NCBI GenBank assembly: GCA_043820045.1
Contig: JBDREF010000032.1
Coordinates: 1 to 11,436 of the forward strand
DNA: 11,436 nt
From: JBDREF01 sp043820045
Lineage (GTDB): Bacteria; Planctomycetota; Phycisphaerae; Sedimentisphaerales; Anaerobacaceae
Direction of reading: 5' to 3'
Part shown: positions 1 to 6,867 of the stretch, piece after piece
How the letters are laid out: each line of letters starts with the position of its first letter
Position numbering within the stretch: position 1 is the stretch's first letter
Notes under the pieces: generated by a model
The model's database searches: none
What the model saw: only the letters and a program-made list of their open reading frames with translations
Told to the model about the DNA's origin: nothing
Translations under genes and position numbers: made by a program

Positions 1-12
1 CTTCCTTCCTCA
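1..12 (-). promoter_or_regulatory. Shine-Dalgarno-like site of an off-window leftward gene
   Basis: Read on the minus strand, the last bases before the left edge are TTGAGGAAGGAAG, containing AGGAAGGA (plus positions 3-10). A start codon would be expected just beyond base 1. The promoter at 145-174 points at it, which supports a real gene off the edge. The minus-strand ATG pairs inside the window (around 18-22) have no purine-rich site in front of them, so a start there is less likely. The product cannot be seen. Confidence 0.45.
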
Positions 13-34
13 AAACATTCATCGGAAGATCGTG

Positions 35-55
35 GGAAACTCCCCGTGAGTTTCC
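35..55 (-). promoter_or_regulatory. Leader hairpin of the off-window gene
   Basis: Bases 35-42 (GGAAACTC) and 48-55 (GAGTTTCC) form a perfect 8-bp inverted repeat around a 5-base loop. It lies in the presumed 5' untranslated leader, about 80 bases after the predicted transcription start and about 25 bases before the Shine-Dalgarno-like site. No T-run follows on the minus strand, so it does not look like an intrinsic terminator. It could be an RNA stability or translation-control element, or an operator. The sequence shows only the symmetry. Confidence 0.4.
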
Positions 56-144
56 TATTCCGGCCAAGCAGCAACTCGCAGGCGTCCGGTTACTCGCTGT
101 CTATGAGCACAGATACTCTGCGAACGCAGACTTCACCACACCTA

Positions 145-174
145 TTTATACCACATTGCCTACTTTCTCGTCAA
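145..174 (-). promoter_or_regulatory. Sigma70-type promoter, leftward
   Basis: On the minus strand a -35 box TTGACG (plus 169-174) is followed by an 18-base spacer and a -10 box TATAAA (145-150), giving a predicted start near 138. The architecture matches the LamG promoter at 6706-6735: the same TTGACG, the same 18-base spacer, the same TGG before the -10 box and a TAGGTG motif downstream. It would drive a gene beyond the left edge through a leader of about 135 bases. Confidence 0.6.
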
Positions 175-175
175 G

Positions 176-412
176 GAGAATTTGATAGGTAAACATGGAT
201 ATACACCTGAATTTCCAGCCCGCGAAGACCGGTTAGGAAGCCGAGCCTGACTATATCGGACCTCATTCTTGAGCCAAGATAGTGAATATCAGCGATTTCT
301 TGCTCAAGAAACGGCAATTCTTTGCCAATCCCACCGTCAAAAAGGCCGCATTTCCACAAGAACCCGGCCAATTCTTGGTGCTCGATCCTGATTTCGGACA
401 GAGTAGGGGGGC
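176..412. other. Intergenic stretch without a confident gene
   Basis: This is the region downstream of the enolase-superfamily gene on the minus strand. One minus frame stays open between a stop at 435-437 and a stop at 171-173 and reads like protein (it contains ELPFLEQEIADIHYLGSRM). However, it has no ATG and no ribosome-binding site, its best start is a TTG at 371, and it resembles no family I recognise. It may be a decayed gene fragment or chance. The plus frames are broken by stops. I see no clear terminator for the upstream gene. Confidence 0.4.
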
Positions 413-1747
413 CTAAGGCCTTACGGCGGTTCCATCACTTCTGCGCACCGGGCTCCAGTAGCCGGGATGCTCTGGAAGTGGAAACTTAGCCGCGATTTTT
501 TCATCTATATCGACCCCCCAGCCGGGAGCTTCGTTCACAAACATGTAGCCGTCTTTGATGGTGGGGCAGCCCGAAAAGACCTCCTGTGTTTTGTCGCTGA
601 AATTCACGCTTTCCTGGATGCCGAAGTTGGCAATGGCCAGATCGAGGTGGGCGTTGGCCGCATGGCCGACGGGAGAAACGTCGCCCGGCCCGTGCCAGGC
701 GGAGCGAACGTCGAACCACTCGCCGAGGGCGGCGATTTTCCGCGCTACGCTCAGCCCGCCGACCTGCGAAATGTGCACACGTATGAAATCGATAAGCCGT
801 TCGGAGATAAGGCCGACCCACTCGTGAGGATTGTTGAACAGCTCTCCCATAGCGATTGGAACGCAGGTCTGCTGGCGAAGCATCCTGAAATAACCGTTCG
901 CTTCGGGCGGGAATGGATCCTCGATGAAAAAGGGGCGGTATTGCTCAAGCTCTTTCACAAGATTTATTGCCTCTATCGGCGGCACTCGTTCGTGAATGTC
1001 GTGCAACAGCTCGACTTCATCGCCGCACGCATTCCTGATGTGCTCGAACATCTTTGGTGTAGCGTTAAGATAGGGCCTTGCGTCCATGTGAGAATCGGAC
1101 GGCGCCCCGAAGCCGGCCTCTTTGAAATCCGGTTCTTTTGACAGATGCGGCGAACCGTACCCGCCGAGCTGGATTCTCACGTGCCTGAAACCGTTGGCAA
1201 TTGCCTTGTGTACGCTGTCCTCCAACTGTTTGAAGTCCCGGCCGCTGCTGTGCGTGTAGCAATCTACGGCGAAACGGCACTTTCCGCCCAGGAGCTGATA
1301 GACCGGCATGTTTGCCCTCTTGCCTTTTATGTCCCATAGAGCCTGGTCCAGGCCGCTAAGTGCGTTGTTCATGACGGGGCCGTTCCGCCAATAGGAACTC
1401 GTATAGGCATTTTGCCATAAGTCCTCTATGTTATCGACGTCCCGGCCTTTTGCGAATGGATCGAGATACTCGTCCACCGCCACCGCCACCGGTAAAGGCC
1501 GCTGATTGTACGTCGCGCATCCTAAGCCGTACAGGCCGGGCTCGCTCGTCTCGACTTTCACAACGCACAGTCGGATGCCCTGCGGGGCGGTAAGGATTGC
1601 TTTAACCTTTGTGATTTTCAGAGGCGGCAGTCCCGCGGTAGCCTGTGAGTACGCCTGTGCGGAAGCCTCGTCACTTCCGCCCAGGATTCCAAGCGTCCCT
1701 AATGTCGCTCCAAAGCCCAAGTCTTTCATAAGCTGACGTCTATTCAT
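413..1747 (-). CDS. Tat-exported enolase-superfamily protein, mannonate dehydratase (ManD/RspA) type
   Basis: 444 aa. The N-terminus is a twin-arginine signal (NRRQLMK, residues 2-8) with a hydrophobic Gly/Leu stretch to about 24 and a likely cut after ASA (about 30). The enolase N-terminal domain covers about 44-160 and the TIM barrel about 170-430. Predicted metal ligands are D250 (in LLHDIHERV), E276 (IEDP) and E302 (GELFNN). Predicted acid/base residues are R191, H252, H352 (WHGPGD) and E379 (IQES). From D250 to E379 the spacing matches what I recall for the ManD family, which dehydrates D-mannonate to 2-keto-3-deoxygluconate. The barrel loop after R191 appears about 4 residues shorter, so the Tyr of that family is not evident and the substrate is open. 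A good ribosome site (AGGGAGG, 1753-1759) supports this start. It follows the BASS transporter on the same strand with a 126-base gap. ManD enzymes are normally cytoplasmic, so export is odd. Confidence is high for the superfamily and moderate for the subgroup. Confidence 0.9.
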   Translation of the reverse strand: MNRRQLMKDLGFGATLGTLGILGGSDEASAQAYSQATAGLPPLKITKVKAILTAPQGIRLCVVKVETSEPGLYGLGCATYNQRPLPVAVAVDEYLDPFAKGRDVDNIEDLWQNAYTSSYWRNGPVMNNALSGLDQALWDIKGKRANMPVYQLLGGKCRFAVDCYTHSSGRDFKQLEDSVHKAIANGFRHVRIQLGGYGSPHLSKEPDFKEAGFGAPSDSHMDARPYLNATPKMFEHIRNACGDEVELLHDIHERVPPIEAINLVKELEQYRPFFIEDPFPPEANGYFRMLRQQTCVPIAMGELFNNPHEWVGLISERLIDFIRVHISQVGGLSVARKIAALGEWFDVRSAWHGPGDVSPVGHAANAHLDLAIANFGIQESVNFSDKTQEVFSGCPTIKDGYMFVNEAPGWGVDIDEKIAAKFPLPEHPGYWSPVRRSDGTAVRP

Positions 1748-1790
1748 TGGAACCTCCCTTCTTCGGTTAAGCTCTAAATCCTGCGAGAAA

Positions 1791-1915
1791 TCCTAAATCC
1801 GAATATCGAAATCCGAAACAAGCACAAATGACCAAAATCAGAATTCTCCAAACGCGTTTTGGACATTTGAACATTAGAATTTTGAATTTGTTTCGGATTT
1901 CGGATTTAGTGCTTC
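1791..1915. repeat. AT-rich imperfect palindromic element
   Basis: The left arm carries TAAATCCGA (1794-1802) and AATCCGAAACAA (1810-1821). The right arm (1888-1908) is the reverse complement of the two joined, so the left arm has 7 extra bases between them. The centre is also symmetric: CCAAA-CGCG-TTTTGG (1849-1862). The inner segments are similar AT-rich text but do not pair cleanly. The base composition differs sharply from the GC-richer genes either side. It resembles AT-rich palindromic intergenic elements I associate with planctomycete and related genomes; that link is from memory. It lies between the transporter and enolase genes and runs into the transporter's 3' end. If transcribed it would form a long hairpin between the two cistrons. 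No transposase is present. Confidence 0.7.
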
Positions 1916-3196
1916 GGGTTTCCCACCAACTGGCTTCCTGTGCCACCAGGTCGCCAGTATCGAGCCGGAAACGTTCATCCACGGGCCGAATATCGCCGGG
2001 GCCAGGGCCGCTCCGGTGCTGTTGAGCACGCGCATCGCCAGTCCCGAGGCCATCCCGCCGTTCTGCATGCCGACCTCGAACGCAACTGTCCGGCATGTCC
2101 TCTCGTCGAGCCTGGCCGCTCTGGCTAACCAATAGCCGAGAGTATAGCCGATGAAGTTGTGGATAACCACCGCCAGCAGCAGCGCCGCTCCCACCGTCAG
2201 CAAGTCTTCTCGCGAACGCGCGGTGATTATGGCGATGATGAAACAAATGCCCGACATCGAGACTATCGACAACGTCCTGTCCATCCAGTTGCCCGTCCGC
2301 TTGAGCAGGATGGAAACGATGAACTTCGTCATCGACACCGCCCCTATCAGTGCAAGGCCGATGACCACACCCATCTGCAATCCGCCGAGAACACCGGCGC
2401 CGACAAATCCGGCGACGACGGCAAGAACGATACTTGCAGCCGAAATCAATACCAGCGGCCCGGCCTTTTGAGCCCACTTGCTGCGGCCGTACAGAATCCT
2501 GTTGGCAATCAAACCCGCCAGGATCGGCACAATTATCATGTTGAGTATCGAGAACATCATCTCAACAAAATTGATTGGCACGAGCTTGCCGGCAAGAACC
2601 TTCATCAGAAAAGGCGTCATTACCGGCGAAACCAACGTCGAGCACGAGGTCATCGTCACCGAAAGCGCCACGTCCCCTCTTGCGAGGAACGTCATAAGGT
2701 TGGAAGCCACGCCGCCCGGGCACGAGCCGATTAGAATCACGCCCGCGGCCACCTCGGGTCCGAATCCGAAACTCCTGCCGATGCAGTATCCGCTAAGCGG
2801 CATGACCGTGAACTGCAATATCATGCCGATAAGGACCGGCCAGGGCACCTTAAACACCCGGCCGAAATCCGCGATGCTCAGCGTCGTGCCCATCCCGAAC
2901 ATTATGATCTGAATCAGTGGGACTATCAGGTACTTCAGATCGAATCTGAACCACGTCCCGAACGCCGCCGGATAAACAAGCGAAGCGGCGACAAATGCAA
3001 AAACCCAGATGGTGAAGACAAACCTCTTGAGCAACTCATGCTTCATACAAGCTAAGGCAAGAGACGAAAACAACAGGATAAAAAATGGGCCGGCCTTCGA
3101 CGGGCCTCCTAAAACCAGAGCACCGGCCGTCAGCAGAACTGAGAGAATAAAGACATACTGCGAAACAGTTGCGACGATTCTTGTAGTCTTATGCAT
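1874..3196 (-). CDS. BASS-family (bile acid:Na+ symporter type) transporter with extra membrane segments
   Basis: 440 aa, almost entirely hydrophobic helices. The BASS signature is clear: GSCPGGVASNLMTFLARGDVA (about 157-176) in one crossover region and VAFEVGMQNGG (371-381) in the other. S165, N166, T183, E374 and Q378 sit where sodium-site residues of bacterial bile-acid transporters are expected. BASS proteins usually have about 320 residues and 10 helices. This one has about 50 extra N-terminal residues (two more hydrophobic segments, about 12-31 and 37-50) and about 60 extra residues between roughly 240 and 310 (two more). Known members carry bile acids, pyruvate, ketopantoate and other organic acids; the substrate here is unknown. 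The last dozen or so residues (ALNPKSETNSKF) are encoded by the palindromic element, so the native end was probably near WHRKP (about 421). The ATG at 3196 lacks a strong ribosome site. Confidence 0.92.
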   Translation of the reverse strand: MHKTTRIVATVSQYVFILSVLLTAGALVLGGPSKAGPFFILLFSSLALACMKHELLKRFVFTIWVFAFVAASLVYPAAFGTWFRFDLKYLIVPLIQIIMFGMGTTLSIADFGRVFKVPWPVLIGMILQFTVMPLSGYCIGRSFGFGPEVAAGVILIGSCPGGVASNLMTFLARGDVALSVTMTSCSTLVSPVMTPFLMKVLAGKLVPINFVEMMFSILNMIIVPILAGLIANRILYGRSKWAQKAGPLVLISAASIVLAVVAGFVGAGVLGGLQMGVVIGLALIGAVSMTKFIVSILLKRTGNWMDRTLSIVSMSGICFIIAIITARSREDLLTVGAALLLAVVIHNFIGYTLGYWLARAARLDERTCRTVAFEVGMQNGGMASGLAMRVLNSTGAALAPAIFGPWMNVSGSILATWWHRKPVGGKPEALNPKSETNSKF

Positions 3197-3255
3197 TGCT
3201 TCAAGGCTCCCGGATTAACATGTCAAGAAGCTTCACCCCTGCGAATACCGGTTTG

Positions 3256-3284
3256 TCTATAACCCAAAACCGCTGACATGGCAA
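3256..3284 (-). promoter_or_regulatory. Possible promoter of the BASS transporter gene
   Basis: On the minus strand TTGCCA (plus 3279-3284), a 17-base spacer and TATAGA (3256-3261) form a plausible but imperfect sigma70-type promoter. Transcription would start near 3249, about 50 bases before the transporter start. It lacks the TTGACG/18-base architecture of the two strong promoters in this window. If real, it would also serve the downstream enolase-superfamily gene. Confidence 0.35.
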
Positions 3285-3333
3285 CCACAAATTTTCCTCG
3301 CTTGAGGAGCCGCCCCAGCTATAAATGAAGGGA

Positions 3334-3360
3334 GCCCATACCGAATTGGCCGGTATGGGC
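3334..3360 (-). terminator. Hairpin after the LamG gene, probable terminator
   Basis: GCCCATACCG (3334-3343) and CGGTATGGGC (3351-3360) form a perfect 10-bp stem with a 7-base loop. On the minus strand it lies about 70 bases after the LamG stop codon and is followed by TCCCTTCATTTATAG, a broken rather than continuous T-run. No plus-strand gene ends here, so it is best read as a terminator or RNA-stabilising 3' hairpin for the LamG transcript, insulating it from the transporter promoter just downstream. Confidence 0.55.
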
Positions 3361-3429
3361 CCCGAAATGACGCTGCTATTCCGTGAGCACTCTCAAGGAC
3401 TGATGTCGCTGCGATACGAGCGGCATCCG

Positions 3430-6400
3430 TTATTGGCCAGCACTTCTCGGCCTGTACAGCCGGATGTCATCGAAGTACATCTTGCCCGAACCGCCAGGGG
3501 CCGTCTGATTGCCCCTGGTGCCGAGACCTACGGCGATCCTGTCAACATTCGTCAGATCGATGCCCCGGTCGGCAAACGTCTGTAGCGGAATAACCCACTC
3601 CGTCCAGGTATCAATCGTCGCTGCGCTTGCGTCGTCGTGGACCACTACCCGTCCCGGCGCGCCGGGATTGGAGACAACCACATACAACGGCTCAGGGTTG
3701 TTGCTGGCTATACCGATATCCTGGTGCGCCCACTGCCCACTGACCGTGCCGGTAGTACTGACGTTCGAGAACTTGGCCTCGCACATCTGGGTCACGTTAT
3801 GACTGGTCAGCGCCAGGCCGACGTAAACGTTCGAAGTCATCGGTATGTTTGTAGGAATCGCATTGCCTGCCGGCTCCCACGTTGTACCGTTGGCCGAATG
3901 AGAAACCGTAAAGTTGCCGCCCGCATCGCGCTCCAGTTTCACCCATCGCGGTGTGGTGATACCCGTCTGATTCGTGCTGAAGCTGGCGGCATTGGCCGCG
4001 GTACGACCCTGCGAGGCTACGCCGTTGCCAAGCGTGATGCATGCAAAAGCATGCTTAGAGCCGGCATCGAGCGTCTCACGAATCATGACCCCCGCTTTGG
4101 CCCACGGGTCAGTGTTGCTGACGCTATCGACCCTCGCAACAATCGCCCCTGCGCCGGTAAGCGTTTTGTAAGTGAAGTGGAACTGATCCGCCGTACCAGA
4201 TATGTCAGTTCCTGCAGCCGTCATCGTGTAGCTTCCGACCGGTCCCTCGGTGAAGCCGCCAACCGACGCCGGATAGCCTCGGAACCACAGTGACAATTCT
4301 GAAACACCTTCCTCAGTCCAATCTCGTGCAGCCGTCAAGGTCAGCTCGGCTTCCGAATTCCTTACGCCTGCCGTATTGTCATAAAACAGCGGCATAGACT
4401 GGAAACCGCTATGGACAATCGTCTGTTCGGCGTAAGGAGGTAGCAGGTATCCGACCAGTGAGCCATTGTCAGCAACACCGAAGCCATCGATCCAATGTTG
4501 CCAAATGGCTTCGCCGTCCGCATCATTGTCGGTACAACTCTCGAAATTGTCCACGATCAGGAAGTCCGCGGTAGTGAAGCTCCAAACCGGGCCTTTCCAG
4601 AGACTGTCGGGGTGGACGTCGTTAACCGCATCGATGCGCCAGTAGTACGTTGTGTTCCAAGCGAGCTTGCCGGGTGAGAAGGTGCTCTGCGTCTGTCGAC
4701 CCCGATAGATGCCCGCCGTACTCGTATCTGCATCGGCAACGCCGGTTGCATCTGTGCCGAGATAAACATCCTGCCCGGCTGCAAATTCTCCGGCCACCCA
4801 ACTGAGTTCCAGCGTCTGGCTCAAATCAATGGCCCCGTTTGCCGGATTGGGTGAGCCTGCCCGGACCGGCAGAGAGAACGCGGCCGCCGGGATAATCGCC
4901 TTGGGCTGATGTTCGCTTTCCCACAGAAGTTGTGCCGTTGCGCTCGTGGTTTCACCGGTGTCATCATTGTCACGCGCCCACATCTCGATGGAAACCTTCT
5001 GGCCGGCCTGCAGTTCGATAGGATCCGATCGGTACTCATTCCGTCTGTAAACATACCAACGATTAATCACGAGTTGGTCGTCGATCCATAATTTGACGCC
5101 GTCCTCAGTAACAGCATAGAAGCGATAGGCCTCGGTGAAGGCAATCTCCAACTCGCCTCGCCACCGAACCGAGAAGCTGTCGGCGCTGACAACATTCGGA
5201 TCGGGCGATCCTGCGCCCCATTCGAAGTCGATGACCGGATCGATGCGAGTCAGTACGGGATCGCCGGAGAGGTTCGGATTGTTGAAGTATTCCCCCTTGA
5301 GGCCTCCTCCGAGAGTTGTCGTCGTAAAGCTCCACACATCGCCCCTGAACGTTTCGATGCCATCGAACCCGTCCACTCGCCAATAGTAGGTCTTGCCCAA
5401 TTCGAGCGGCCCGGGATCGTACGTTGTGCCAGACTGGGCCACGCCGCCGGTAGCATTGCCGATATCGTCAAAATTATCGCCGAAATAGACATGGTGTAAT
5501 TTGGATCCGAATGCAGGCATCCAGCTCAGGATCAAAGGCGGGTTCAGAAACTTGGCGCCGTCAGCCGGGTTGGGATCGTAAGCCTTTTGGGCAGGAACCG
5601 TGAAGCTCCAGACCCCGCCTTTCCATGGACTGTCGGCATGCAAATCGTTGACCTCATCGACGCGCCAGTAATAAGTCGTGCCGAACTGCAAACCTTCCGG
5701 AGCCGGGAAGCCCGGGAAGCCGACAACCTGGAAGTTGGATGCGACGTTGCCTGCAAAAGTGCCCGCAGCACCGTCATTAACATCGTTGAAATTGGTGCCG
5801 AAGTATAGATCGTGTGAAACTGCGTAGTCCCCCGATCCCCATCTAAGGTTGGCCCAAGTCTGTTCGTAGACCGCGCCGTCGGGCGGTTCGGGCCCGTACG
5901 CAAGCGGTTCCCCTTCGCCTTCCATTATGGCCAGAATCTCCTGCTCGATCAGCACACGATTGTAGATGCGCCAATCGTCGAGCGGGCCGGGGAACATTCG
6001 TTGCATCCTCTGATCGAGGGTGCCTAACCAGATTTCGCCGAGTGGGCCGATGAATTGGGTGCTGTCCGGCTGGGTTCCGACCTGCCGACCGTCAACGTAC
6101 AGAATCATCTCACTGGCAGATTTGACCGCTGCGGCGTGGTGCCATGAACCGTCATCGTAGGTGTCGGTCGTGTAGATGTTGGAGCCTCCGCCGCTGGCAA
6201 AAGGAAACCTGTGAAGATTTCGCATGGTTCCGTCCGCCTCGATTTGCAGCAGGACGCCGTTTACTCCCGAAGGACCCTTCGCCGAAAGGATGTCTCTGGT
6301 GCCGGAACCGCCGTCCACACGAAACCAGATGGCTATAGTGTAGTTGGGCAGCTCGAAAGGCGTACCGTCAACGTATGCGTGATCGTCAAGGCCGTCAAGT

Positions 6401-6618
6401 ACCAGGATGCCTCTATGCTCGGGGTCGCTGCCCCAGGTCGGTCCGTCGAGTAACGTCACCTCGTGGCTGTTGCCGCTGGAATCGAGGGCAACGTCGCCGG
6501 AACCGTCGTCGAATTTCCACCAGCCGACAAGACTTGGGTCAACATCCGCTGCCGCGCTCGCTCCGACTGCGCCCAGAATCAAAAGAAAGGAAGCCAAACA
6601 GATGAGTCTCTTGCACAT
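3430..6618 (-). CDS. Large secreted LamG / Fn3-like / PA14 carbohydrate-binding protein
   Basis: 1062 aa from ATG 6618; AGGAGG at 6625-6630 with a 6-base gap fixes this start rather than the in-frame ATG at 6633. A signal peptide covers about 1-23 (cut near ASA-A). A LamG jelly roll at about 28-232 starts LVGWWKFDDGSGD and ends DDWRIYNRVL. Three Fn3-like modules at about 241-342, 346-433 and 588-683 each end in YYWR(V/I)D ... VWSFT. A PA14-type domain covers about 439-582 (GLKGEYFNNPNLSG; FYAVTEDGVKLWIDD). The C-terminal beta-sandwich begins FLIVDNFESC (about 686) and ends GKMYFDDIRLYRP; a DUF1349-like module (about 792-962, DPWAKAGVMIRETLDAGS) appears inserted in it. No catalytic residues, dockerin or sorting motif are seen. 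It probably binds glycan outside the cell. It has its own promoter and a hairpin after the stop. Domain calls are by eye; the nesting is an inference. Confidence 0.9.
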   Translation of the reverse strand: MCKRLICLASFLLILGAVGASAAADVDPSLVGWWKFDDGSGDVALDSSGNSHEVTLLDGPTWGSDPEHRGILVLDGLDDHAYVDGTPFELPNYTIAIWFRVDGGSGTRDILSAKGPSGVNGVLLQIEADGTMRNLHRFPFASGGGSNIYTTDTYDDGSWHHAAAVKSASEMILYVDGRQVGTQPDSTQFIGPLGEIWLGTLDQRMQRMFPGPLDDWRIYNRVLIEQEILAIMEGEGEPLAYGPEPPDGAVYEQTWANLRWGSGDYAVSHDLYFGTNFNDVNDGAAGTFAGNVASNFQVVGFPGFPAPEGLQFGTTYYWRVDEVNDLHADSPWKGGVWSFTVPAQKAYDPNPADGAKFLNPPLILSWMPAFGSKLHHVYFGDNFDDIGNATGGVAQSGTTYDPGPLELGKTYYWRVDGFDGIETFRGDVWSFTTTTLGGGLKGEYFNNPNLSGDPVLTRIDPVIDFEWGAGSPDPNVVSADSFSVRWRGELEIAFTEAYRFYAVTEDGVKLWIDDQLVINRWYVYRRNEYRSDPIELQAGQKVSIEMWARDNDDTGETTSATAQLLWESEHQPKAIIPAAAFSLPVRAGSPNPANGAIDLSQTLELSWVAGEFAAGQDVYLGTDATGVADADTSTAGIYRGRQTQSTFSPGKLAWNTTYYWRIDAVNDVHPDSLWKGPVWSFTTADFLIVDNFESCTDNDADGEAIWQHWIDGFGVADNGSLVGYLLPPYAEQTIVHSGFQSMPLFYDNTAGVRNSEAELTLTAARDWTEEGVSELSLWFRGYPASVGGFTEGPVGSYTMTAAGTDISGTADQFHFTYKTLTGAGAIVARVDSVSNTDPWAKAGVMIRETLDAGSKHAFACITLGNGVASQGRTAANAASFSTNQTGITTPRWVKLERDAGGNFTVSHSANGTTWEPAGNAIPTNIPMTSNVYVGLALTSHNVTQMCEAKFSNVSTTGTVSGQWAHQDIGIASNNPEPLYVVVSNPGAPGRVVVHDDASAATIDTWTEWVIPLQTFADRGIDLTNVDRIAVGLGTRGNQTAPGGSGKMYFDDIRLYRPRSAGQ

Positions 6619-6624
6619 GATAAT

Positions 6625-6630
6625 CCTCCT
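6625..6630 (-). promoter_or_regulatory. Ribosome-binding site that sets the LamG start
   Basis: On the minus strand the sequence reads ATG-AGGAGG-ATTATC-ATG. The upstream ATG (6633-6631) is in frame but overlaps the ribosome site itself, while the ATG at 6618-6616 sits 6 bases after a perfect AGGAGG and begins a normal signal peptide. Longer in-frame extensions to 6735 would run through the promoter, so they are rejected. Confidence 0.85.
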
Positions 6631-6705
6631 CATAAAAAGCCCTGAAGACTGGGTTCTTGCCTGCACACCCAAGAAACACACGGTGGAGCCTATCCCACCT
6701 ACAAA

Positions 6706-6735
6706 CTTATACCAAAACAACCGGTCTTCCGTCAA
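6706..6735 (-). promoter_or_regulatory. Sigma70-type promoter of the LamG gene
   Basis: On the minus strand the -35 box is TTGACG (plus 6730-6735), the spacer 18 bases and the -10 box TATAAG (6706-6711), preceded by TTTTGG. Predicted transcription start is near 6699, giving a leader of about 80 bases. It closely matches the promoter at 145-174 in boxes, spacer length and a downstream TAGGTG, suggesting both genes respond to the same sigma factor or regulator. Confidence 0.65.
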
Positions 6736-6758
6736 GAAGAAACTCTCCGGATGTGCTA

Positions 6759-6787
6759 TTGCCGGCGGGGCCGGGATGGGTTAACAT
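6759..6787 (+). promoter_or_regulatory. Possible promoter of the rightward DUF1080 operon
   Basis: TTGCCG (6759-6764), a 17-base spacer and TAACAT (6782-6787) are the best sigma70-like pair in the region before the operon. Transcription would start near 6794, about 75 bases before the first start codon. The -10 match is weak. It lies about 25 bases from the divergent LamG promoter, so a regulator bound between them could affect both. Confidence 0.25.
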
Positions 6788-6867
6788 AAACGAGCATCGA
6801 CAACTCAGGGTAACGAAATGCACAATAGTCCGTGAGTATGGGCTTTACGCCCGGAAAGGAGAGAAAA

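Noticed and set aside
467..1141. Plus-strand open frame of 224 codons
   Set aside because: Lies wholly antisense to the enolase-superfamily gene, has no ribosome site and its translation matches no family.
1791..1915. Insertion sequence or CRISPR array
   Set aside because: There is no transposase, no regular spacer structure and only one copy in the window; a palindromic non-coding element fits better.
1767..2477. Minus-strand frame of 236 codons overlapping the transporter
   Set aside because: Arginine-rich off-frame reading of the transporter; its end reads through the AT-rich palindrome in another frame.
2159..2912. Plus-strand frames opposite the transporter
   Set aside because: Shadows of the transporter gene with unnatural composition and no start signals.
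3221..3226. TTGACA on the minus strand just before the transporter
   Set aside because: Only about 25 bases from the start codon, with no -10 box at the right distance.
3316..3330. TATAAAT on the plus strand as a promoter
   Set aside because: The nearest -35-like box is 13 bases away and no plus-strand gene follows.
6840..6852. GGGC-TTTAC-GCCC hairpin near the DUF1080 ribosome site
   Set aside because: A 4-bp stem with no support; too short to call a control element.
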